Positions 8,903 through 15,945 of a stretch of 64,000 nucleotides of DNA are shown here, piece after piece. The notes below the pieces were generated by a model. It was not told the origin of the DNA. It ran no database searches and was given only the letters and a program-made list of their open reading frames with translations. Location: the NCBI GenBank assembly GCA_000023185.1, contig CP001622.1:1612001-1676000 (forward strand), given 5' to 3'. Origin of the DNA: Rhizobium leguminosarum bv. trifolii WSM1325 (GTDB taxonomy: Bacteria; Pseudomonadota; Alphaproteobacteria; Rhizobiales; Rhizobiaceae). Position numbers and translations under genes: made by a program. Numbering within the stretch: position 1 is the first letter of the stretch; every line of letters begins with the position of its first letter.

Positions 8903-10171
8903 TCAGGTTGCAGCCACGGGCGCCGAATGCCCTTGGCGCGACAGTTGCTTTACGGACAGGTGCATCCAGATGAGAGAGATCACGACGATCGCGAAGAGCA
9001 GCAGGAAACAGCTGGACCAAAGGCCGGTCATGTCCTTGAGGAGGCCAAAGGCAATTGGAAGGATGAAGCCGCCAAGGCCGCCCATCATCCCGACGACACC
9101 GCCGACTGCGCCGACGTTTTCGGGGTAGTAGGCCGGAATGTGCTTGTAGACGGCAGCCTTGCCGAGGCTCATGAAGAAGCCGAGCACGAAGATGACGACG
9201 ATGAAGATGACAGGGGTGATGCCGAACGCCGGACCCGCCCCGCCACCAGAAGCAGCCGGCAGCGAAAGGATGAGAGTGGCGACGGCCGACACGGCAAGCA
9301 TCGTATACATCACGCTGCGCGCGCCCTTTTTATCCGACAGCACGCCGCCGAAGGCGCGGAAGATGCTGCCCGGGATGGAATAGGCGGCGGCGACCATGCC
9401 GGCGGTTTCCAGGTTGAAGCCGTAGACGCCGACCAGATAACGCGGCAGCCACAGCGACAGGGCGACGAAGCCTCCGAAGGCGAAGAAATAGTAGAGCGAG
9501 AAGCGCCAGACCTGAACGTTCTGCAGCGGCGCGAATTCCTGCGCGAAACTCTTGGAGACAGCGCGGCGTTCGCGGCGGAGACGGAAGGCCGGATCATCGG
9601 TCGTGGTGAACCAGAAGACGATTGCCATAAGCGCCAGACAGACGGCCCAGATCTCCGCAACCGCCTGCCAGCCCCATGCGAGCAGCACGAAGGGAGCGGC
9701 GAACTTGGTCACGGCGGCGCCGACATTGCCGGCACCGAAGATGCCGAGCGCGGTTCCCTGCTTCTCAGCCGGGAAGAAAGGCGAGACATAGGCGACACCG
9801 ACCGCGAAGGAGCCGCCGGCGAGGCCGACGCCGAGGCCGGCGATCAGCATCTGCGTATAAGTCTGGGCGTAAGAGAGCAGGAAGGTCGCCAATGCGGCGG
9901 CCAGCATGGTCAGCGTGTAGACGAGACGGCCGCCGTAACGCCCCGTCCAGATGCCAAGGACGATGCGCACGAGCGAACCGGTGAGCACGGGGGTGCCGAC
10001 CAGCAATCCGAACTCGGCCTCGTTCAGGCCGAGATCCTGCTTGATGCGAATGCCGATGATCGCGAAGATCGTCCAGACGGCAAAACAGAGGGTGAAGGCT
10101 ACAGTGGAGATCCACAATGCCTTGGCTGGTTCGCCGGCGGACATGAACTGTGATTTCTCGATGACAGACAT
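8903..10171 (-). CDS. narK: MFS nitrate/nitrite transporter (NarK/NrtP family)
   Basis: About 422 residues with 12 predicted membrane helices form a major facilitator of the NarK/Nrt type that brings nitrate into the cell. Typical family elements include the glycine-rich LGVGLAGGSFAVGVAYVS helix and the later GGVVGMMGGLGGF helix (nitrate-signature-like glycine runs). The chosen ATG at 10171 has GGAG about 6 bases upstream; the alternative at 10192 would add seven residues. It is the first gene after the regulated leader and lies 17 bases from nirB, so import and reduction are co-expressed. The sequence does not show whether nitrite is also carried. Confidence 0.9.
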   Translation of the reverse strand: MSVIEKSQFMSAGEPAKALWISTVAFTLCFAVWTIFAIIGIRIKQDLGLNEAEFGLLVGTPVLTGSLVRIVLGIWTGRYGGRLVYTLTMLAAALATFLLSYAQTYTQMLIAGLGVGLAGGSFAVGVAYVSPFFPAEKQGTALGIFGAGNVGAAVTKFAAPFVLLAWGWQAVAEIWAVCLALMAIVFWFTTTDDPAFRLRRERRAVSKSFAQEFAPLQNVQVWRFSLYYFFAFGGFVALSLWLPRYLVGVYGFNLETAGMVAAAYSIPGSIFRAFGGVLSDKKGARSVMYTMLAVSAVATLILSLPAASGGGAGPAFGITPVIFIVVIFVLGFFMSLGKAAVYKHIPAYYPENVGAVGGVVGMMGGLGGFILPIAFGLLKDMTGLWSSCFLLLFAIVVISLIWMHLSVKQLSRQGHSAPVAAT

Positions 10172-10220
10172 AACTTCTCCGAGGCCCGACAAGGTCGTGC
10201 CGATCCATCGCTGAGGGTTA

Positions 10221-10286
10221 AAACAAAAAGCCGCTGGTCAGGACGCGCATACCCGAGGCGCGCAAAATATCCTGATCAGCGGCTTT
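10221..10286 (-). terminator. Leader terminator of the nas operon (attenuator)
   Basis: Read on the minus strand, a 17-nt arm (AAAGCCGCTGATCAGGA) pairs with TCCTGACCAGCGGCTTT with a single mismatch, and a smaller GC-rich hairpin lies in its loop. The second arm runs into TTTTGTTTT. It stands about 50 bases before the transporter start and after the sigma-54 promoter, so it must be bypassed for the operon to be read. NasT is known to act as an antiterminator in such leaders in related bacteria; its action here is inferred. Confidence 0.85.
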
Positions 10287-10320
10287 GCTGGTGGCGCCCG
10301 CCGTTGGACGCCGAATTCTT

Positions 10321-10401
10321 GGGCCTTCTGGCCCACTTGCCTGGAAGCAATCCGTTGGCCGGATTGCTCAAGCTAAAAACCTACCTCTTCAAACCGAAGA
10401 G
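10321..10401 (-). promoter_or_regulatory. Candidate NasT-responsive leader RNA hairpins
   Basis: Three hairpins precede the attenuator in the minus-strand transcript: CTCTTC/GAAGAG at 10385-10401, a 9-bp stem AGCAATCCG/CGGATTGCT with a 5-base loop at 10346-10368, and GGGCC/GGCCC at 10321-10334. ANTAR proteins bind paired hairpins in nas leaders. I could not match the classical six-base loop consensus by eye, so which hairpins form the binding site is open. Confidence 0.5.
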
Positions 10402-10475
10402 CAGTCTCTGTATCTTCCGCGAGCGTCTATCACTCACTCTGCGCTGATCGCCATTGACCGGTGCAATAAAGATCA

Positions 10476-10491
10476 TGCAAACTGCGTGCCA
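10476..10491 (-). promoter_or_regulatory. Sigma-54 (RpoN) -24/-12 promoter of the nas operon
   Basis: On the minus strand the sequence TGGCACGCAGTTTGCA matches the RpoN consensus TGGCACG-N4-TTGCA at every defined position, with correct spacing. It would start a leader of roughly 290 bases before the transporter ATG. This ties nitrate assimilation to nitrogen limitation through NtrC. Confidence 0.88.
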
Positions 10492-10579
10492 GTTTTGTGA
10501 TCTGCGTTCAATCCACTGAATACAAATGATATTTTACGAAACGCGCCGCCTGCTTGTTTTTCGGGCGGCCACCCGCTCA

Positions 10580-10596
10580 TGCAAATATTTTGTGCG
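10580..10596 (-). promoter_or_regulatory. Candidate NtrC enhancer site
   Basis: The 17-bp sequence TGCAAATATTTTGTGCG resembles the dyad NtrC consensus TGCAC-N7-GTGCA, differing at three of the ten defined positions. It lies about 90 bases upstream of the sigma-54 promoter, a usual enhancer distance. The match is imperfect and only one site was found. Confidence 0.45.
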
Positions 10597-10649
10597 CTTG
10601 TCGTGAGGCGGGCAGATACTTGCTGGCGTTTTGTGCAGGCCGGCATCGG

Positions 10650-11930
10650 TTAAACCTCGTCGTCGCAAACGAAGGCGAGGGCGCTTTTGACGGCAAAACC
10701 TGCGACATAGTCCGGCAACCTCGCCGGGTCGAAGACGTGGCCGTCCATGAAACGGTCGCCCTCGTCACTGCCTTCGATGCGGATATCGGCATCTTCAGGT
10801 GATTTGTCGTCACCGAGAGCCGTGCGATAGAGATCCGGGCGGTAAGCGGATGCTGCGGCCCTTGCCATGTTAAGGCTGATCTCGGCCTGTCCCCAGCGGA
10901 TCATCTGGCTGTAGATCCAAAGAGCATGGCTTGGCCGGGGATAATTGGCGAAGCCGGAATGGAACATGAAATAATCGGCGATGATGCGGCGGTTGCCCTT
11001 TGCGTCGAGGCTGAATTCGCCGGCGAGCACACGGCGAATGATTTCGACGGGGGCAGCGATATAGCGCGGGTCGGCAAGAGCTGCCGCCAGCGCATCGTGA
11101 TTTTCCGGCCGATCGCACCACTGGGCTGCCGCGTCGAGCGCCACGATCAGCCGGGAAACGGTTTCCGGATGGCTTTCCGCCCAGTCCGGCCGCATGCCGA
11201 TCACCTTTTCAGGTGCCGACGGCCAGATATCCTGTTTGGCGGCGACGATGCGGCCGACGCCGCGCTCTGAAGCGACCATGTTCCACGGCGCACCGACGCA
11301 GAAACCGTCGATCGCACCGGCCGCCAGCGCATCCGAAGTCATGGGCGGCGGCACGACGACGAGCTTGACATCCTTGTCGGGATCGATGCCGCCGGCTGCC
11401 AGCCAGTAGCGGAATTCGTAATTGTGCGAGGAGAAGGGGTAGGTGACCCCGAAAGTCGGCAGCGGCTCGCCGCGGGCCTTCATTGCCGCCAATGTTTTTG
11501 CCAGGGCGCGGGCATTGTCGAGCGCGCTTGCCGTTTCCGGCAATCCCACGTCATTCCGCATCCTGTCGAAGAGCCGCGTCGATAGCGTGATCGCGTTGCC
11601 GCCGCGCCCCAGCGAAAATGGCGTGATCGTCGGTGAGGGATTGGAGCCGAGACCGAGCATGGAGGCGACGGGCATCGGTGACAGCATGTGGGCGATGTCG
11701 AACTGGCGGAATGCCAGGCGGTCGCGCACATTCGCCCAGGAGACGTCCTTGACGAGATCGAGCGTCAGGCCTTCCTTCCGCGCGAAGCCGAATTCCGCCG
11801 CCGCAATCAGCACCGATGCATCGACGAGCGGAATGAAACCGGCCCGCAGCACTTTCGGTCCTTCGCTGTTCACCCGCACGGGCGACGGCATGTCGTCGCC
11901 GGAGTTGGAGGTCGTTGTCATCATATCCAC
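10650..11930 (-). CDS. nasS: Nitrate sensor NasS (NrtA/CmpA-like, cytoplasmic)
   Basis: The 426-residue protein belongs to the nitrate-binding NrtA/CmpA solute-binding family but lacks a signal peptide or lipobox, as expected for NasS, the cytoplasmic sensor that holds NasT inactive until nitrate or nitrite binds. The early segment LRAGFIPLVDASVLIAAAEF and the later DGFCVGAPWN are typical of the family. The GTG at 11930 is preferred because GGAGG lies 8 bases upstream; ATGs at 11924 and 11921 are too far from it. The gene follows nasT by 34 bases and is separated from its target operon by the regulated leader. Confidence 0.88.
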   Translation of the reverse strand: MDMMTTTSNSGDDMPSPVRVNSEGPKVLRAGFIPLVDASVLIAAAEFGFARKEGLTLDLVKDVSWANVRDRLAFRQFDIAHMLSPMPVASMLGLGSNPSPTITPFSLGRGGNAITLSTRLFDRMRNDVGLPETASALDNARALAKTLAAMKARGEPLPTFGVTYPFSSHNYEFRYWLAAGGIDPDKDVKLVVVPPPMTSDALAAGAIDGFCVGAPWNMVASERGVGRIVAAKQDIWPSAPEKVIGMRPDWAESHPETVSRLIVALDAAAQWCDRPENHDALAAALADPRYIAAPVEIIRRVLAGEFSLDAKGNRRIIADYFMFHSGFANYPRPSHALWIYSQMIRWGQAEISLNMARAAASAYRPDLYRTALGDDKSPEDADIRIEGSDEGDRFMDGHVFDPARLPDYVAGFAVKSALAFVCDDEV

Positions 11931-11964
11931 TCCGGTTTCCTCCGGAAATTCATCAGGTCGGCCA

Positions 11965-12564
11965 TTACATCAACAGCCCCGCGGCAGTGACGACGCTCTG
12001 GGCAATTTCCGACATCTTCTTCTTTTCGTTCATCGCTGTCTGGCGCAGCAGGGCGAAAGCCTCTTCCTCGGAGAGGCCGCGCATCTTCATCAATATGCCC
12101 TTGGCGCGCTCGACCAGCTTGCGTTCCTCCAGCGCGGAGCGGGCATCGGCAAGCTCCCGCCGTAGCCGGTTGAAGGCATTGAAGCGGCTGACGGCCATGT
12201 CGAGGATCGGTTTGACGCGTTCCTTCTTCAATCCGTCGACGATATAGGCCGAGACGCCGGCATCGACGGCAGCCTCGATCGAGGCTGTGTCGGAGCGATC
12301 GACAAACATGGCGATCGGGCGGCTGACGGTGCGCGTCAGCTGGAACAGGTGCTCCATCATGTCGCGGTTGGGATTCTCGATATCGATGATGATCACGTCG
12401 GGCATCAGCGTTTCGATGATTCGCGCGATGCCGTTGACCTCATGCACCACGGTGACGCGCACATGCCCTGCCTCGCGCAGGCCTTCTTCGATGATGGAGG
12501 CGCGAATGGCATTTTCGTCGATCACCAGAATTGTCAGATCGAGATGCGTCATTGCTATATTCAT
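11965..12564 (-). CDS. nasT: ANTAR-domain antiterminator NasT
   Basis: About 199 residues: an N-terminal receiver-like domain (ILVIDENAIRASIIEEGL, with an Asp in VIIIDIENP where phosphorylation would occur) and a C-terminal ANTAR RNA-binding domain (LVERAKGILMKMRGLSEE and ALLRQTAM). NasT binds leader RNA hairpins and lets polymerase pass the nas terminator when NasS releases it. The start is uncertain: ATGs at 12564 and 12552 are both possible and neither has a clear Shine-Dalgarno. A longer reading to 12681 begins with an atypical hydrophobic stretch and is unlikely. It forms a two-gene unit with nasS. Confidence 0.9.
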   Translation of the reverse strand: MNIAMTHLDLTILVIDENAIRASIIEEGLREAGHVRVTVVHEVNGIARIIETLMPDVIIIDIENPNRDMMEHLFQLTRTVSRPIAMFVDRSDTASIEAAVDAGVSAYIVDGLKKERVKPILDMAVSRFNAFNRLRRELADARSALEERKLVERAKGILMKMRGLSEEEAFALLRQTAMNEKKKMSEIAQSVVTAAGLLM

Positions 12565-12686
12565 GACGCAGTGCAGCAAATTTAGCAAGGCGTTCGCCTG
12601 AAAAATGTGCAAAAATAGGTGTGCGCAAAAAATAATCAAATTGCCGAAATTTCGGGCGGGATCAATATACCGCGTCGGCAAAGTCT

Positions 12687-13316
12687 TCAGGGCTGCGGTA
12701 TTTCGGATGTGAAATGGGGAACGTCATAGCCGCGCTTGACCTGTGGCCGCGCCGCAAGCCTGAGATACCATCGTTTGATGTTCGGGAATGCATTCAGGTC
12801 GATCTCGTGGCGCTTAAAACGGGAAACCCAGGGCCAGACCGCCATGTCGGCGATGGAATAATCGTCGATGAGATAGTCGCGGCCTTCGAGCCGCACGTTC
12901 AACGTCTCGTACAGGCGGCGGGTATCCCTGCGAAAGAGATCCTCTGCGAACGGCGCTTCACCTGCATTGTAGGTCAGGAAATAATGGGCGTTGCCGAGCG
13001 TCGGCCCGAAGCCGCCCATCTGCCACATCAGCCATTCGATCGTGTGATGCCGGGCGGCACCATGCCGGGGCAGGAAGCGGCCGGTCTTTTCGGCGAGGTA
13101 GAGCAGGATGGCGCCGGATTCGGCAAGCGTGATGCCGGTCTCGTGATCGACGATAACAGGAATCTTGCCACCCGGATTGATGGCGAGATAATCCTGCTGG
13201 AATTGATCCCCCTTGGTGATGTCGATCGTGTGGGGGCGGTAGGCGAGGCCGAACTCCTCGAGTGCGATCGAGACCTTCAAGCCATTCGGCGTGATCCAAG
13301 TATAGAGGTCGATCAT
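12687..13316 (-). CDS. Glutathione S-transferase family protein (YfcG/YghU-like)
   Basis: The 209-residue protein has the thioredoxin-like GST N-domain (LYTWITPNGLKVSIALEE, then GGKIPVIVDHE with the cis-Pro, and ESGAILLYLAEKTG for glutathione contact) and an all-helical C-domain. The TPNGLKV opening is typical of the bacterial nu-class enzymes with glutathione disulfide-reductase activity. A second member of the same subfamily lies at 20825-21547. It starts only 7 bases after the ArsR-type gene stop, so the two may be co-transcribed. Confidence 0.88.
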   Translation of the reverse strand: MIDLYTWITPNGLKVSIALEEFGLAYRPHTIDITKGDQFQQDYLAINPGGKIPVIVDHETGITLAESGAILLYLAEKTGRFLPRHGAARHHTIEWLMWQMGGFGPTLGNAHYFLTYNAGEAPFAEDLFRRDTRRLYETLNVRLEGRDYLIDDYSIADMAVWPWVSRFKRHEIDLNAFPNIKRWYLRLAARPQVKRGYDVPHFTSEIPQP

Positions 13317-13323
13317 CCCAGGT

Positions 13324-13695
13324 TCAATCGAACATCATTTCGTCGACCGGCAGCTTCGTCATTCCGAAGCGCCCGGTGACATCGTCGAGGCCAGAGAACA
13401 TGTCCCGCAGAGTTTGCACGATTGTCTCGACGCGCGGATCGATGACGCGATAGACGATCGCCTTGCCGTCGCGGCGTCCTTCGATCACACCGGCCTCGCG
13501 AAGCTCGCTCAACTGCTGGGAAAGCGTCGGCTGGCGGATACCGAGTTCGTCCTCCATCCCAGAGACCGAGGCTTCCGTCTCCATGAGGTAGCAGACGATC
13601 GCCAGGCGGTTGGAATTGGCGATCAGCTTCAGCAATTCGCTGGCTGCTCCGACATCGCGGCAGACTCTTGAGGAAACGGGCTTCGTCAACGGCAT
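13324..13695 (-). CDS. ArsR-family transcriptional regulator
   Basis: A winged-helix regulator of about 123 residues. The helix-turn-helix region (ELGIRQPTLSQQLSELREAGVI) and the beta-wing (RRDGKAIVYRVID) are typical of the ArsR/SmtB family. A single Cys precedes the HTH (IVCYLME), and no CxC metal site is visible, so it may sense a redox, sulfur or organic ligand. The start at 13695 is chosen because the reading upstream to 13770 runs through AT-rich promoter-like DNA. It is divergent from the organosulfur operon and upstream of the GST gene. Control of both is inferred. Confidence 0.85.
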   Translation of the reverse strand: MPLTKPVSSRVCRDVGAASELLKLIANSNRLAIVCYLMETEASVSGMEDELGIRQPTLSQQLSELREAGVIEGRRDGKAIVYRVIDPRVETIVQTLRDMFSGLDDVTGRFGMTKLPVDEMMFD

Positions 13696-13710
13696 CGTCC
13701 TTGAATGTTC

Positions 13711-13724
13711 TATAAAAAAGTAAA
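13711..13724. promoter_or_regulatory. Operator-like 14-mer near the ArsR-gene start
   Basis: The 14-base word TATAAAAAAGTAAA occurs here, 16 bases upstream of the ArsR-gene start, and again at 13861-13874 inside the perfect inverted repeat. Two identical 14-mers at both ends of a 150-bp divergent promoter region suggest a shared binding site, perhaps for autoregulation. Confidence 0.4.
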
Positions 13725-13846
13725 GTGACGGAGGTGAAATTTCAACTGCCAAGAAACCCACTTCGGTCAAACCGATAAAAGATTTTATTGCCTCTAGATT
13801 TTATGGAATATGCAATCCGATTTCCGCTCGTCGACGACAATCGCTT

Positions 13847-13886
13847 CCTAGTAATCAATTTATAAAAAAGTAAATTGATTACTAGG
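13847..13886. promoter_or_regulatory. Perfect 16-bp inverted repeat, candidate operator
   Basis: CCTAGTAATCAATTTA is followed by an 8-base spacer and its exact reverse complement. It lies 23 bases before the first gene of the organosulfur operon and has no T-tract, so a terminator role is unlikely. Its position in a divergent region next to an ArsR-type gene makes an operator likely. Confidence 0.65.
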
Positions 13887-13909
13887 AGCTACGTCATCGG
13901 TCGCACAGA

Positions 13910-14776
13910 ATGAAAATTGGTGTTCATCCCAACAATCTGCATCTTCGCCTCGCGCGGCTCTGGCCCGGCGCTTTCGTCGATCTGCAGCCGATATTCATCT
14001 CCTATGCCGAAGGCCGCGATACGGCGGCGCTGCTGGAAAGTGGCGACATCGATCTCGGCGGCACGGGCTCCACGCCGCCGATCGAGGCGGATATGCGTGG
14101 GCTCGGCGTCGAATATGTCGCTGCCTCGGCGCCGCGCCCTGCCAACGGCGCCGTCTTCGTCAGGCGCGGCAGTCCGATCGGCTCCGTCGCTGAACTGAAA
14201 GGTCGTCGGATCTCGCTGATCGACGGTTCGTTTCACACCTATCTCCTAGCCCGCAGCCTGGAAGGCGAGGGACTGAGCCTGCCGGATGTCGAGCGCGAGC
14301 GCGTCGAAAGCGGCGCGCGCGATTCGCTCGCGGACCTGCTCGAAGGGCGCGTCGATGCCTGGGTTGCCATGTCGCCGCGTCTCGAAAAGGCGCTGGAGCG
14401 CGATGACGTCAGATTGATCGTCCGCTGTGGCGCGGCCATTCCCAACCGTTCTTTGTTCTGGACATTGGAGCGGAACGGCCTTTCCGCGGAGGAGATCCGG
14501 TCAATCGTCTCCGAGCTCAGCCGGATCGGCGTCGAGATCACTGCCGATCCGCGTGCCGCCGCCCGGCTTCTTGCATCTGGCGACCGCGGCGGATCTGGCG
14601 ACCGCGGGAGAACGGATATCGACGCCTGGGAAAAAGTGGTGCGTTCGCGCGATTTCACGGTCTTTCCGATCGACGATGAGATCATCGCCGAACAGCAGGA
14701 AGAGGCCGACACGCTGCTGCGTCACGGCCATTTCTCCAAGCCCATCGTGCTGAAACGCCGGGAAACGACGAGATAA
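13910..14776 (+). CDS. SsuA/NMT1-like substrate-binding protein without signal peptide
   Basis: The 288-residue protein resembles solute-binding proteins for aliphatic sulfonates and similar ligands (VGVxxxN-type opening, GDIDLGGTGSTPPIEA, then AELKGRRISLIDGSFHTYLLA). It has no signal peptide, and an in-frame TAG at 13883-13885 with no start codon after it rules out a longer form. It is therefore probably cytoplasmic, acting as a ligand-binding regulator, chaperone or enzyme-like protein. No ABC permease or ATPase gene lies nearby. A short tandem repeat near residue 222 duplicates SGDRGG. It heads the organosulfur operon, 14 bases before the ssuD-like gene. Confidence 0.75.
   Translation: MKIGVHPNNLHLRLARLWPGAFVDLQPIFISYAEGRDTAALLESGDIDLGGTGSTPPIEADMRGLGVEYVAASAPRPANGAVFVRRGSPIGSVAELKGRRISLIDGSFHTYLLARSLEGEGLSLPDVERERVESGARDSLADLLEGRVDAWVAMSPRLEKALERDDVRLIVRCGAAIPNRSLFWTLERNGLSAEEIRSIVSELSRIGVEITADPRAAARLLASGDRGGSGDRGRTDIDAWEKVVRSRDFTVFPIDDEIIAEQQEEADTLLRHGHFSKPIVLKRRETTR
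14575..14608 (+). repeat. In-frame 18-bp tandem duplication
   Basis: The unit ATCTGGCGACCGCGGCGG is present nearly twice in tandem inside the SsuA-like gene, encoding a repeated SGDRG(G/R) segment that is probably a surface loop. Confidence 0.7.
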
Positions 14777-14790
14777 CAAGGAATCAGGCG

Positions 14791-15921
14791 ATGAACGTTT
14801 TCTGGTACATGTGCGCGCCCGACGGCGCCTATCCCTGGCAGCCGGAAGGCTCTCGCCAGGTCGACTACGGCTACTACAAGCAGCTTGCCCAGGCCTATGA
14901 CCATCTGGGTTACACCGGCGCCCTGTTTGCGACCGGCGCCCACGACGTCTGGGTGCTGGCCAGCGCGCTGCTTGCCCACACCGAGCGGCTACGCTTTCTC
15001 GTCGCCATCCATCCCGGTCTCGTCGCGCCGACATTGCTTGCCAAGATGGCGGCGACCTTTCAGGAATTCGCCCGCGGCCGGCTGCTGATCAATGTCGTCT
15101 CGGGCGACGCCAAGATGCTCGGCGCTTATGGCATGACGCTGCCGCATGACGAGCGCTACGACATGGCGGACGAATATCTTCAGCTATGGCACCGGCTCTT
15201 TGCCGGCGAGAGCGTCACTTATCAGGGCAAGTATTTCTCGACCGACGGCGCCAAGCTCGCCTTGCCGGTCGGCGAGAGCATCGCACCGCCGCCGCTCTGG
15301 TTCGGCGGCTCCTCGGACAAGGCGCTGGAGGTCGCGGCAAAACATGTGGACACCTATCTCTCCTGGGGCGAGACGCCCGCCCAGATCGGCGAGAAGGTCG
15401 AGGCGGTGAAGGCGCGCGCCGCCCACTACGGGCGTGAACTCGAATACGGCATCCGCCTCTATGTCATCGTTCGCGACACCGACGAAAAGGCCTGGGAGGC
15501 GGCGGCCGATCTCTATGGTCGCATGGACGATGCGGCGATCGCCGCCAACCAGCGCTTCGTCGCAAGAAGCGATTCCGTCGGCCAGCAGCGCATGACCGCA
15601 CTGCATGGCGGCCTCAAGCCGGAAAACCTGCGCGATCTCGAAGTTGCGCCGAACCTCTGGGCCGGGATCGGTCTGGTCAGGCCAGGCCCGGGTACGGCGA
15701 TCGTCGGTTCGCCGGATACGGTTCTGCGCACGCTCGAAGCCTATCAGAAGGCTGGCGTCGACACTTTCATTCTTTCTGGCATGCCGCTGCTTGAGGAAGC
15801 CTATCGTTTCGGCGAAAAGGTGCTGCCGCGGCTCGATGTCAGCAGGGAAGTCTCGAAGGCGCGGAACTACACTTGGTCGACGCTCTTCGATCGCGATCTT
15901 TCGACCGTCAAGAGCGCCTGA
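14791..15921 (+). CDS. ssuD: FMNH2-dependent alkanesulfonate monooxygenase (SsuD-like)
   Basis: The 376-residue protein is a flavin-dependent monooxygenase of the luciferase-like TIM-barrel family, close to SsuD, which releases sulfite from alkanesulfonates in the cytoplasm. Typical SsuD elements include FWYMCAPDG at the start, FLVAIHPGLVAPTLLAKMAATFQ, and LLINVVSGDAK, with ERYDMADEYLQLW following. The length matches SsuD (about 380). No SsuE-type flavin reductase is seen here, so reduced FMN must come from elsewhere. The gene lies between the SsuA-like gene and a TRAP transporter. The true substrate may be a specific sulfonate or another organosulfur compound. Confidence 0.88.
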   Translation: MNVFWYMCAPDGAYPWQPEGSRQVDYGYYKQLAQAYDHLGYTGALFATGAHDVWVLASALLAHTERLRFLVAIHPGLVAPTLLAKMAATFQEFARGRLLINVVSGDAKMLGAYGMTLPHDERYDMADEYLQLWHRLFAGESVTYQGKYFSTDGAKLALPVGESIAPPPLWFGGSSDKALEVAAKHVDTYLSWGETPAQIGEKVEAVKARAAHYGRELEYGIRLYVIVRDTDEKAWEAAADLYGRMDDAAIAANQRFVARSDSVGQQRMTALHGGLKPENLRDLEVAPNLWAGIGLVRPGPGTAIVGSPDTVLRTLEAYQKAGVDTFILSGMPLLEEAYRFGEKVLPRLDVSREVSKARNYTWSTLFDRDLSTVKSA

Positions 15922-15945
15922 TCCTCTCGCCAGAAGGTAAGTTTT

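Noticed and set aside
8927..10153. 408-residue open frame antisense to the nitrate transporter
   Set aside because: Same mirror-image composition (Glu/Asp/Gly-rich, no domain); the MFS gene on the minus strand explains the region fully.
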